A DNA stretch of 64,000 nucleotides, taken from the NCBI RefSeq assembly GCF_003259905.1, contig NZ_QLMG01000018.1, forward strand, positions 1 through 64,000, given 5' to 3'. Of this stretch, positions 45,708 through 53,317 are shown one piece after another. The position numbers were made by a program, and so were the translations under genes. Each line of letters starts with the position of its first letter. Within the stretch, counting starts at the first letter, position 1. The notes beneath the pieces were generated by a model that worked only from the letters and a program-made list of their open reading frames with translations, had not been told where the DNA came from and did no database searches. The DNA is from Salipiger aestuarii. Lineage in GTDB: Bacteria; Pseudomonadota; Alphaproteobacteria; Rhodobacterales; Rhodobacteraceae.

Positions 45708-46481
45708 TCAGTAGACCCCGCCGTCGTCAACCCGCTTCGAAAATTCCGTCTGTTGCCCCGCAGCAAGCGTCTTGGCCTGACCGGTCCAGTCGTCGCGCGA
45801 CACCCTGCCCCGGAATCCTTTCAGATTGTCATCCATCCAGGCGACTTCCGGTGCGCCCCAGGATGCGATCTGGTCGAAATGATAAATCCCCAGCGCGTGC
45901 AGCTGCGCTTCAAGCGCCGGACCCACACCCTTGATCTGCTTGAGATCGTCCGCGGCGCCGCGCGGCCCCTCAAGCGCAGCGGGGCGAGGATCGGGCGCGG
46001 GGTCATACCGCCAGCTGCCCTTGCGTGAGGCCAGCTCGGCCTCGCCGGCAAGCGCCGCGGACGGCTTGATCGACGGGCCCGTGCTGGCGCCATTACCGTC
46101 GGCAGGCGCGCCCGCAGCGTCCCCCCCCGCGTTTGGCGGTTGTTCGGAAACGGGCGCCCGCGGCACGGAGTCCGCCGATGCACAGTCCTGCGGCGGATCC
46201 TGTACCGCCGCATGGGCCGGTGCGGTTTCTTCGGCCACCGGGGCCTTGGGGGTCATCACGGGTGCCGCGATCGGGGACGGTTTCAGGGCGGTCGGTTGCG
46301 GCACCGGCGCCGCGAGCCAGACCAGCAGCGCGCCCAGCAGCCCCGCTGCGAGCAGGCCAAGCAGCAGCGCCGCCAGAATTCCCTTGCCACCCAGCGCAAA
46401 CAGAAACACCACGACGCCGACGCAGCCGACGGCGATCCATGTTTCCCTGTTGCTGGCTGCGTTCATCGGACCCTTGCCCAT
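45708..46481 (-). CDS. Membrane-anchored helix-hairpin-helix protein in the nuo operon
   Basis: 257 aa. N-terminal double hydrophobic segment (WIAVGCVGVVVFLFALGG and ILAALLLGLLAAGLLGALLV), then an ~120-residue Pro/Ala-rich linker, then a folded C-terminal domain with a helix-hairpin-helix signature (DDLKQIKGVGPALEAQLHALGI) followed by a tryptophan-containing segment. HhH domains often bind DNA or proteins; here membrane anchoring next to nuoE points to a protein-interaction role. Function unknown. Confidence 0.78.
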   Translation of the reverse strand: MGKGPMNAASNRETWIAVGCVGVVVFLFALGGKGILAALLLGLLAAGLLGALLVWLAAPVPQPTALKPSPIAAPVMTPKAPVAEETAPAHAAVQDPPQDCASADSVPRAPVSEQPPNAGGDAAGAPADGNGASTGPSIKPSAALAGEAELASRKGSWRYDPAPDPRPAALEGPRGAADDLKQIKGVGPALEAQLHALGIYHFDQIASWGAPEVAWMDDNLKGFRGRVSRDDWTGQAKTLAAGQQTEFSKRVDDGGVY

Positions 46482-46522
46482 ACTGCTGTGCCCCCCTTGA
46501 TCGGATCGCCCACCGCGATCCG

Positions 46523-47380
46523 CTATGACGTTCCGTCGTCTGCCGGGCTTTCGACCTTGGCGGCGTTGTCGACGGGCGCCTCCCGCTTGTCGACGCCGGT
46601 CTCATCGGCAGTGGCGCCTCCGGACAGTTTGGGCGTGTGGACATCGGGCGCCGCGTCGCCCTTTTCGTCTCGCCTGTCGCGCCAGGGCGTGCGCAGCGGC
46701 ACTTCGGTGCCGTCAATGCGCTTGACCGTGTCGCCGATCCGTGTCGCCAGATCGACCGAGGCATTGTATTGCGCCCGCCCCTCGACATGCTCGGTCAGCA
46801 CGACCGCGCCGCCCAGCGGTTCCGACGAATACCGTCCGTTCTGTGACCCCGGCACCGGCACGGTCCCGGCGGCAAGCTCATCCAGAATGCCGGCAAGCTT
46901 TTCGGCGGTCAGGTCTTCGTAGTAGTCCTTGCCGATCTGGGCCATCGGTGCGTTGGCGCAGGACCCGAGACATTCGACCTCTTCCCAGGAAAACTTGCCG
47001 TCGGCCGACACCATATGCGCATTTGGCGCGATCTTGTCCTTGCAGACGGCCATCAGGTCTTCGGCCCCGCAGATCATGCAGGTCGTGGTGCCACAGATCT
47101 GGACATGCGCGACCGAGCCGACCGGCGCCAGCTGAAACATGAAGTAAAAGGTCGCGACCTCCAGCACCCGGATATAGGCAAGACCCAGCATTTCGCCCAC
47201 GGTTTCGATGGCGCGCTGGCTGAGCCAGCCTTCCTGTTCCTGCGCCCGCCACAGCAGCGGAATCACCGCCGAGGCCTGCCGGCCCTCGGGATACTTGCTG
47301 ATCTGCCCCTCGGCCCATGCGAGGTTGGCATCGGTGAAAGCAAAGCTTTCGGGCTGTTCGGGGTGAAGGCGGCGAAGCAT
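46523..47380 (-). CDS. nuoE: NADH-quinone oxidoreductase subunit E with C-terminal extension
   Basis: A thioredoxin-like 2Fe-2S subunit (cluster N1a). Ligands C96, C101, C137, C141 in CGTTTC and CLGSC are intact. After residue ~175 the protein continues for about 110 residues of low-complexity acidic/polar sequence absent from the ~165-aa E. coli NuoE; the tail is probably disordered. Ten bases after a small exported-protein gene. Confidence 0.95.
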   Translation of the reverse strand: MLRRLHPEQPESFAFTDANLAWAEGQISKYPEGRQASAVIPLLWRAQEQEGWLSQRAIETVGEMLGLAYIRVLEVATFYFMFQLAPVGSVAHVQICGTTTCMICGAEDLMAVCKDKIAPNAHMVSADGKFSWEEVECLGSCANAPMAQIGKDYYEDLTAEKLAGILDELAAGTVPVPGSQNGRYSSEPLGGAVVLTEHVEGRAQYNASVDLATRIGDTVKRIDGTEVPLRTPWRDRRDEKGDAAPDVHTPKLSGGATADETGVDKREAPVDNAAKVESPADDGTS

Positions 47381-47390
47381 CGGGCGGTTC

Positions 47391-47696
47391 CTATTGGGTC
47401 AGCACGCAGACGAGCGGGATATTCGGCACGGCGCGGTCGGGCGCCTTTCCGGCCAGTTCGGCCAGCAAAACGGTCTGCCGTCGGGTCTGGTTTTCGTTGG
47501 TATCGATGATGAAGCAAAGGTACATCTCTGCCCCCTTGCGCATTCCAAAGCTGGCGTTGCCCACCTGCGAGACCGCGAAGGGTTCGAACCCCTCGGCGGC
47601 CAATGCGGACACGTACGCATAGTCGGCACTGCCAGCTTCGGCCAGCGCGCCCACGGGTGCCAGCGCAAGCGCGGCAAGGACAAACGCGCGCAGCAT
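47391..47696 (-). CDS. Small exported protein in the nuo operon (101 aa)
   Basis: Function unknown. Signal peptide [22 protein letters not shown], cleavage near residue 20. The mature part ([35 protein letters not shown]) is short. Its ATG overlaps the stop of the upstream lipoprotein gene by one base (TGATG). Probably periplasmic. Confidence 0.72.
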   Translation of the reverse strand: MLRAFVLAALALAPVGALAEAGSADYAYVSALAAEGFEPFAVSQVGNASFGMRKGAEMYLCFIIDTNENQTRRQTVLLAELAGKAPDRAVPNIPLVCVLTQ

Positions 47697-48019
47697 CAGC
47701 CCGCCGCCTCGGGCAGCGCGGCGGGGGCGGCGGGCGCGCAACGCCCGGTGACAAGCCGCAGCCCGCCGCCTTCCAGAACGACCGCATCGCCGGCGTTGAT
47801 CCGATATTGCGCCACCTGCAAAAGCTGTTCGCGGCCCATCCCGGTCTGAAGCTCGACCGGCAGATAATCGGCCTCGGTCACGAGATCGCAACCGATCGAA
47901 GCGACCGCCTCGTCGAATGCCACCAGATCGGCGTCATCGGTGCCCTCGGGCGGCATCACCAGCACGCCGCACCCGGCAAGAGCGACGATCGGCAGCAAGG
48001 CCAGGCTTTTGTACAACAT
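47696..48019 (-). CDS. Small lipoprotein in the nuo operon (107 aa)
   Basis: Function unknown. Lipobox LPIVALAGC (Cys at residue 17). The mature region (VAFDEAVASIGCDLVTEADYLPVELQTGMGREQLLQVAQYRINAG) resembles small NADH-dehydrogenase-associated lipoproteins only by context. The start ATG at 48019 is preceded by GGGAA. Overlaps the next exported-protein gene by one base. Confidence 0.72.
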   Translation of the reverse strand: MLYKSLALLPIVALAGCGVLVMPPEGTDDADLVAFDEAVASIGCDLVTEADYLPVELQTGMGREQLLQVAQYRINAGDAVVLEGGGLRLVTGRCAPAAPAALPEAAG

Positions 48020-48108
48020 CACGGGTTCCCGGGTCCTTTTGTTTCTGTCTGCCGAAACGCGGTGTCGCGTACGGCCAATGAGCAGGGCGGCACGCCGCCC
48101 CCGCCCCG

Positions 48109-49341
48109 TCAACGGTCGACTTCGCCAAACACGATGTCCAGCGATCCAAGGATCGCCGCCACATCCGCCAGCTGGTGCCCCTTGCACAGGTAATCCATCG
48201 ACTGAAGATGCAGGAAGCCCGGCGCGCGCAGCTTGGCGCGATACGGCTTGTTCGTCCCATCCGCCACCAGATAAACCCCGAATTCGCCCTTGGGCGCCTC
48301 AACGCAGGCATAAACCTCGCCCGCGGGGACATGGAAGCCCTCGGTATAAAGCTTGAAGTGGTGAATGAGCGCCTCCATCGAGGTCTTCATCTCGGATCGC
48401 TGCGGAGGCGTGATCTTGCCGCGCGCCAGTACATCGCCCTGGTTTTCGGGCAGCCGCAGCTTTTCCAGAGCCTGCTGCATGATCTTCACGCTTTCGCGCA
48501 TTTCGGCCATGCGGCACAGATAGCGATCATAGCAATCGCCGTTCTTGCCAACCGGGATCTTGAAATCGAACTCGTCGTAACATTCGTAGGGCTGCGCCCG
48601 CCGCAGATCCCAGGCCAGCCCCGAGCCGCGCACCAACACGCCCGAATAGCCGTAGTCCTGGATATCCTGCTCGGTCACGATGCCGATGTCGGCATTGCGC
48701 TGCTTGAAGATCCGGTTTTCGGTCAGCAGCCCGTCGATGTCGTCAAGCATGCCGGGAAAGCTACTGCACCAGGCCTCGATGTCATCTATCAGAGCCAAAG
48801 GCAGATCCTGATGAACGCCGCCCGGACGGAAATACGCGGCGTGCAGCCGCGCGCCGCTGGCCCGTTCATAGAACACCATCAGCTTCTCACGTTCCTCAAA
48901 GCCCCAAAGCGGCGGCGTCAGCGCCCCCACGTCCATGGCCTGCGTCGTGACATTCAGCAAGTGGTTCAGGATGCGCCCGATTTCGCAGTACAGCACCCTG
49001 ATCAGCTGCGCCCGGCGCGGCACGATCGTCCCGGTCAGCCGCTCTATCGCAAGACACCAGGCGTGTTCCTGATTCATCGTTCCGACGTAGTCGAGCCGGT
49101 CAAAATAGGGCAGGTTCTGCAGGTAGGTGCGGCTTTCCATCAGCTTTTCGGTGCCACGATGCAGCAGACCGATGTGCGGATCGCAGCGTTCGACAATCTC
49201 GCCGTCGAGTTCCAGAACAAGACGCAGCACGCCATGCGCGGCCGGGTGCTGTGGTCCGAAATTGATGTTGAAGTTGCGGATCTGCTGTTCGCCGGACAGT
49301 GCATCCACGCTGCCGTCATCGAATTTGGAGCCGTCCATCAT
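48109..49341 (-). CDS. nuoD: NADH-quinone oxidoreductase subunit D
   Basis: The 49-kDa-type subunit (410 aa) forming the quinone-reduction site with Nuo[23 protein letters not shown] and [12 protein letters not shown] carry the quinone-interacting His region; DPCG-like hydrogenase remnants are absent, as expected. ATG 49341 follows AAGAGG; the longer open frame upstream runs through the palindromes and is not coding. Nine-to-ten-base gap-free operon position is broken here by a 118-bp interval. Confidence 0.97.
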   Translation of the reverse strand: MMDGSKFDDGSVDALSGEQQIRNFNINFGPQHPAAHGVLRLVLELDGEIVERCDPHIGLLHRGTEKLMESRTYLQNLPYFDRLDYVGTMNQEHAWCLAIERLTGTIVPRRAQLIRVLYCEIGRILNHLLNVTTQAMDVGALTPPLWGFEEREKLMVFYERASGARLHAAYFRPGGVHQDLPLALIDDIEAWCSSFPGMLDDIDGLLTENRIFKQRNADIGIVTEQDIQDYGYSGVLVRGSGLAWDLRRAQPYECYDEFDFKIPVGKNGDCYDRYLCRMAEMRESVKIMQQALEKLRLPENQGDVLARGKITPPQRSEMKTSMEALIHHFKLYTEGFHVPAGEVYACVEAPKGEFGVYLVADGTNKPYRAKLRAPGFLHLQSMDYLCKGHQLADVAAILGSLDIVFGEVDR

Positions 49342-49361
49342 TCCAGACCTCTTGTCGTGGG

Positions 49362-49439
49362 GTACGAAAAAATCTTCGTACGAAGATTTTTTGCTTGGCG
49401 CGTGCAGTCGAAGCAAAGATTTTTCGTACGAAAAATCTT
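49362..49439. repeat. Two related perfect palindromes between nuoC and nuoD
   Basis: Palindrome A (49367-49392, 26 bp) has arms AAAAAATCTTCGT and ACGAAGATTTTTT. Palindrome B (49416-49439, 24 bp) has arms AAGATTTTTCGT and ACGAAAAATCTT. Both share a CGTACG core and an AAAAATCTT module, but the module is inverted relative to the core in B. GTACGAA at 49362-49368 can also pair with TTCGTAC (49375-49381). The rest of the 118-bp interval is otherwise empty. As RNA each forms a strong hairpin. Confidence 0.9.
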
Positions 49440-49459
49440 GGTGAGGGGTGTGAATCGCA

Positions 49460-50065
49460 TCACTTCGCCTCGGCCTTTTCGTCACCGGGAAGGATGTAGG
49501 TGGCGCCCTCCCAAGGCGACATGAAATCAAACTGCCGGTATTCCTGCACAAGCTTCACAGGCTCGTACACCACGCGCTTGAGCTCTTCATCATACCGCAC
49601 CTCCACATACCCTGTGGTCGGGAAATCCTTGCGCAGGGGATGGCCGCGAAAGCCATAATCGGTCAGGATACGGCGTAAATCCGGATGACCCGAAAAGATG
49701 AGCCCGAACATATCGAAAACCTCGCGCTCGAACCAGTCGGCGGAGCGGTGGAGCCCGGTGATCGACGGTACAGCATCGTCTTCCCGCACCGGGACACGCA
49801 GTCGCACCCGGTGGTTCTGATACATCGACAGGAAGTGATAGACCACATCGAAGCGTTTCGCCCGCTCCGGGTAGTCCACCGCAGTAATATCGACCAGCGA
49901 CGAAAACCGGCAGGACGGATCGGATTTCAGGAACTCGACAAAGCCTGCGATGTTTGCGAGGGCGACGTCGATGGTCAGCTCGCCCAACGTCACATCCCAA
50001 CCGAGAACACAGTCGGGCCGCTTCATCTCGATATGACCGCCAAGATCCCTGAGTGCCTGTGTCAT
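49460..50065 (-). CDS. nuoC: NADH-quinone oxidoreductase subunit C
   Basis: The 30-kDa subunit (201 aa) of the peripheral arm. The signature [24 protein letters not shown] and the [12 protein letters not shown] element are present. Separate from nuoD, unlike the fused E. coli NuoCD. ATG 50065 follows GAGGGAGAAG; the seven preceding residues of the open frame are excluded. Ten bases after nuoB. Confidence 0.97.
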   Translation of the reverse strand: MTQALRDLGGHIEMKRPDCVLGWDVTLGELTIDVALANIAGFVEFLKSDPSCRFSSLVDITAVDYPERAKRFDVVYHFLSMYQNHRVRLRVPVREDDAVPSITGLHRSADWFEREVFDMFGLIFSGHPDLRRILTDYGFRGHPLRKDFPTTGYVEVRYDEELKRVVYEPVKLVQEYRQFDFMSPWEGATYILPGDEKAEAK

Positions 50066-50075
50066 ATCTTCTCCC

Positions 50076-50609
50076 TCAGCGCACAATGGTGCCGGTGCGG
50101 CGTATCTTTTTCTGAAGCGCCATCAGCCCGTACATCAATGCCTCTGCCGTCGGCGGGCAGCCGGGCACATAGATGTCGACAGGCACGATCCGGTCACAGC
50201 CGCGCACCACGGAATAGCTGTAGTGGTAATAGCCGCCGCCGTTGGCGCAGGACCCCATCGAGATCACATAGCGCGGTTCGGGCATCTGATCGTAGACCTT
50301 GCGCAGCGCCGGCGCCATCTTGTTGGTCAGTGTGCCCGCCACGATCATCAGATCCGACTGGCGCGGTGTGGCTCGCGGCGCGGTGCCAAAGCGTTCCAGA
50401 TCATAGCGCGGCATGGAAGAATGCATCATCTCTATCGCGCAGCACGCCAGACCAAAGGTCATCCAGTGCAGCGACCCGGTGCGCGCCCAGTTGATCACGT
50501 CATCGACCGAGGTCAGCAGGAACCCCTTGTCGGACAGTTCGCGGTTCAACGCCTGGGTTGCGACCTCGCGGTCGCCGCCGGCAGTGTTCGCCCCCGTCAT
50601 CACTCCCAT
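50076..50609 (-). CDS. nuoB: NADH-quinone oxidoreductase subunit B
   Basis: Carries cluster N2, the electron donor to quinone (177 aa). Ligands C56, C57 ([10 protein letters not shown]), C121 (GSCANGGG) and C151 ([10 protein letters not shown]) are intact. Start 50609 is chosen because AGGGG is well spaced; it overlaps nuoA by ten bases. A TGATG-coupled ATG at 50600 is the alternative. Confidence 0.97.
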   Translation of the reverse strand: MGVMTGANTAGGDREVATQALNRELSDKGFLLTSVDDVINWARTGSLHWMTFGLACCAIEMMHSSMPRYDLERFGTAPRATPRQSDLMIVAGTLTNKMAPALRKVYDQMPEPRYVISMGSCANGGGYYHYSYSVVRGCDRIVPVDIYVPGCPPTAEALMYGLMALQKKIRRTGTIVR

Positions 50610-50965
50610 TCCAGCGCCCCTTTCTTCCACTCATAGGCAAAGCCTGCGGTCAGCACGCCCAGAAACACCATCATGGACCAGAAGCCGGTGTCGCTGACAT
50701 CCTTGAAGGCGGTGGCCCAAGGAAACAGGAAAGCAATTTCCAGATCGAAGATGATGAACAGGATCGACACCAGATAGAACCGGACGTCGAATTTCATCCG
50801 CGCATCGTCAAAGGCATTGAAACCGCATTCATACGCGGACACCTTTTCCGGGTCCGGGTGACGCACGGCAAGCACGACCGCGGCAAGTATGAGAATGGCG
50901 CCAAGCGCGATTGCGACGGCGAGGAACACGAGGATGGGGAGGTACTCCCGCAGCATCTCTTCCAC
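50600..50965 (-). CDS. nuoA: NADH-quinone oxidoreductase subunit A
   Basis: A three-helix membrane subunit (121 aa). Conserved [20 protein letters not shown] loop and [12 protein letters not shown] are present. The GTG at 50965 ([12 protein letters not shown] follows) is chosen: AAGGAG lies nine bases upstream and the N-terminus matches relatives; ATG 50956 is three codons in. First gene of the nuo operon. Confidence 0.96.
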   Translation of the reverse strand: MEEMLREYLPILVFLAVAIALGAILILAAVVLAVRHPDPEKVSAYECGFNAFDDARMKFDVRFYLVSILFIIFDLEIAFLFPWATAFKDVSDTGFWSMMVFLGVLTAGFAYEWKKGALEWE

Positions 50966-51037
50966 TGGCTGGCTCCTTAGGCGAGGCGCGCCGATCATCC
51001 GGCGCGAGGACCATGGCGATGTTGCCTTGCTGGACCT

Positions 51038-51066
51038 GACTTAGACCTCGTCGTGTGCAGGGTCAA
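51038..51066 (-). promoter_or_regulatory. Candidate promoter of the nuo operon
   Basis: Read on the minus strand: -35 TTGACC (51061-51066), 17-base spacer, -10 TAAGTC (51038-51043), about 70 bases upstream of the nuoA start. The -10 is weak (3 of 6), but position and spacing are good. Confidence 0.5.
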
Positions 51067-51286
51067 CAAGCAGCGAAAATATTAGGAAAAGGTTAACCCC
51101 ATATTTTTCAGAAGCATACCGGGCAGATAACCGCGAAAGCGACAGATCTCGGTATTTTTATCGCATGCGCTGGCATACATATCCCGATCATCGCCCCGGT
51201 TGAGCGCAAGACTCACTCAGGGCCAGCCCCGACCGTCGTCCGCAGGCCCGCCCGATATATCATCGCGGCTGAAAGACGTGCCACCG

Positions 51287-51715
51287 TCACGCCAAGGGCG
51301 CGGAGCGCTTGCCGACAAACGCCGCGATTCCGTCGCGTGCCCGGTCGGTTTCCCGGCGGGCGGCAGGTGCGTCGATGGCCCCCTCCATCTGATCCGCGCC
51401 AACCCGCCCCGCCCGCGCGTTCAGAAGGGCCTTGTCCCCGCGCACCCTGCGGCGCGCTGGAAAGATGGGGTCGTCCTGTGCCACGAATGCCGCGTCCGGC
51501 GCCTTGGCCGCCACGCATCGGTTCAACAGGCACAACCGCACCGCTTCGGGCATCGAACAGCCGCGCGTTCGGGAACCGCTCGCGCACCCTCGGGCCGGAT
51601 CATCACCGGCGCAGAACCGGCGCAGAACCGGCGTAGAATGTCGGCCCCTCGGTCATACGCACAACGACGCGCACGGTCGCAAGCGGCACGGCGGGTCCAA
51701 TCTAGATCATCGACC
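51287..51715 (-). pseudogene. Degraded enoyl-CoA hydratase (probable 3-methylglutaconyl-CoA hydratase remnant)
   Basis: Crotonase-family pieces occur in different frames in the right order. N-terminal piece: ATVRVVVRMTEGPTFYAG (cf. PAVRVVVLTGAGPTFCAGGDL), with VDDLDWTRRAA preceding it in another frame. Then, after an internal deletion, NARLFDA in one frame followed at once by EAVRLCLLNRCVA in the next (cf. ARLFDAAEAVRLGLLARAV), continuing to the terminal DGIAAFVGKRSAP. Stops and at least two frameshifts break it. It sits immediately downstream of HMG-CoA lyase, where the hydratase of leucine catabolism is expected. An 11-bp triplicate repeat lies inside it. Confidence 0.8.
51606..51638. repeat. 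Three tandem copies of an 11-bp unit
   Basis: CCGGCGCAGAA at 51606-51616 and 51617-51627, and CCGGCGTAGAA at 51628-51638. It lies within the hydratase remnant, at the boundary where the internal sequence is missing; slippage there may have caused or accompanied decay. Confidence 0.85.
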
Positions 51716-51807
51716 CGTCCGGCACGGGTTTATGCCTTCGCGTCAGCGACAGCGGTGCCGCCCCGCGTCAACCGCTTCGATCATTGCCCCCGACTGGCCC
51801 GAATGCG

Positions 51808-52659
51808 TCATCCGCGCATGGCCCGTGCCTGCGCCGCCGCGTCGTTCAGCACATCCAGCGCCAGCCCGGTCCGATAGCCAAGCTCTGCCAGCCGGACCGC
51901 CACCGCTTCGGTCGCGACATTACCCGCGGCGCCTGGCGCGTAGGGGCAGCCGCCAAGCCCGCCGACCGCCGCGTCGAACACCCGAAGGCCGCGCGCCAGC
52001 GCCACCTCGACATTGGCCAGAGCGCGGCCTGCGGTGTCGTGGAAATGCCCCGCCAGGCAATCGGGCCCCATCTCTTGGGTAACGGCGCCCAGCATCGCGT
52101 CGACCGCCTCGGGCGTGCCGCGTCCGATGGTGTCGCCAAGCGATACCTCGTAGCAGCCCATCGCCCGCAGTGCCCCCGCGACGCGCGCCGTCGCAGCCGG
52201 GGACACAGCCCCGTCATAGGGACATTCGACCACGCAGGACACATAGCCGCGCACCTTGACGCCGCGGGCCTTTGCCGCCGCAACCACCGGGCGGAACCGC
52301 GCGAGGCTTTCGTCGATACCGGCGTTGATATTGGCCCGGCTGAACCCTTCGGAGGCCGACCCGAAGATCGCCACCTCGTCGGCGCCCGCCGCCATCGCCG
52401 CATCGAAGCCTTTCATGTTGGGCGTCAGGGCCGCGTAGGTCACGCCCTCGCGGCGTGTGATCCCGGCCAGCACCGCGCCCGAATCGGCCATCTGCGGCAC
52501 CCATTTCGGGCTCACGAAACTGGCGCATTCAATGCGGCGGAACCCGGCGCGCGACAGACAGTCGACCAGCGCGATCTTTTCCGCCACCGGGATCGCGCGG
52601 GCCTCGTTTTGAAGACCGTCCCTTGGACCGACCTCGAAAATCTCGACAAAGCCTGTCAT
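51808..52659 (-). CDS. mvaB: Hydroxymethylglutaryl-CoA lyase
   Basis: Cleaves HMG-CoA to acetoacetate and acetyl-CoA, the last step of leucine catabolism. The TIM-barrel enzyme (283 aa) shows VGPRDGLQNE (metal Asp), GHFHDT (metal His pair) and the signature GGLGGCPYAPGAAGNVATE with the catalytic Cys. ATG 52659 follows GAGGGGG. Ten bases after the GST gene. Confidence 0.95.
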   Translation of the reverse strand: MTGFVEIFEVGPRDGLQNEARAIPVAEKIALVDCLSRAGFRRIECASFVSPKWVPQMADSGAVLAGITRREGVTYAALTPNMKGFDAAMAAGADEVAIFGSASEGFSRANINAGIDESLARFRPVVAAAKARGVKVRGYVSCVVECPYDGAVSPAATARVAGALRAMGCYEVSLGDTIGRGTPEAVDAMLGAVTQEMGPDCLAGHFHDTAGRALANVEVALARGLRVFDAAVGGLGGCPYAPGAAGNVATEAVAVRLAELGYRTGLALDVLNDAAAQARAMRG

Positions 52660-52669
52660 GGCTGCCCCC

Positions 52670-53317
52670 TCAATTATCCCACGCGGGATAGAACTCCCGC
52701 TCATAAAGCCGCGCGCCCGTACCCGGCAGCGAAGCGGCAAACCCCGGACGTGCCGTGATGCGATCATACCACCCGGCCACCCGGTCGACCCCGTCCAGCG
52801 CGGCAAAGTGGCGCGCTGTGTAAACCGCCTGTCCGACCGCCACATCCACGGCCGAAAACGCCCCAAGCAGATGGTCGCGCCCGTCCAGCCGCGCGTCAAG
52901 CGCCGCGTAGCATTTGCCAAGGCGCCTGGCCTCAAGCTGCATCACGATGGGCGAGCGCATGTGATCGTCGCGCAGTATGATGTGCTGCTGCGTCAAGGTC
53001 GCGCAATGATGGCTGATGGTTTCGGAGAAATGCAGCCAGCTCAGCCAGTCGGCCCGCTCGGGCGTGCCCGGCGCGCGCCACAGCGGCCCCGGATGGCGTT
53101 CGCACAGGTATTCCATCATCGCGAGGCTTTCGAACATCACCGTCCCGTCCAGTTCCAGCGCGGGCACCCGGCCCGCCGGAGACAGGGCCAGATACTCTGC
53201 CGTGCGCAATGAACGGTCGAACGAATGGGGGACCACCTCGACAGGCAGCCCCAGCTCGTGCAGCAACCACAGCACCCGCATCGAACGGGATTGGGCCACA
53301 TGGTGCAGACGGATCAT
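52670..53317 (-). CDS. Glutathione S-transferase family protein
   Basis: 215 aa with an N-terminal thioredoxin-like domain (SRSMRVLWLLHELGL; SPAGRVPALELDG and FESLAMMEYL forming the glutathione site) and a C-terminal helical domain (SAVDVAVG). It is embedded in the leucine operon, overlapping mccA by four bases. Its role there is unknown; it may detoxify an unsaturated acyl-CoA by-product (inference). Confidence 0.92.
   Translation of the reverse strand: MIRLHHVAQSRSMRVLWLLHELGLPVEVVPHSFDRSLRTAEYLALSPAGRVPALELDGTVMFESLAMMEYLCERHPGPLWRAPGTPERADWLSWLHFSETISHHCATLTQQHIILRDDHMRSPIVMQLEARRLGKCYAALDARLDGRDHLLGAFSAVDVAVGQAVYTARHFAALDGVDRVAGWYDRITARPGFAASLPGTGARLYEREFYPAWDN

Noticed and set aside
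49342-49551. N-terminal extension of NuoD through the palindromes
   Set aside because: The added residues are encoded by the palindromic repeats and are not shared with NuoD; the ATG at 49341 has its own ribosome site.
51213-51587. A 124-aa minus-strand gene in the hydratase remnant region
   Set aside because: Only its NARLFDA segment matches a family, and it shifts frame immediately afterward; the frame is part of the pseudogene.
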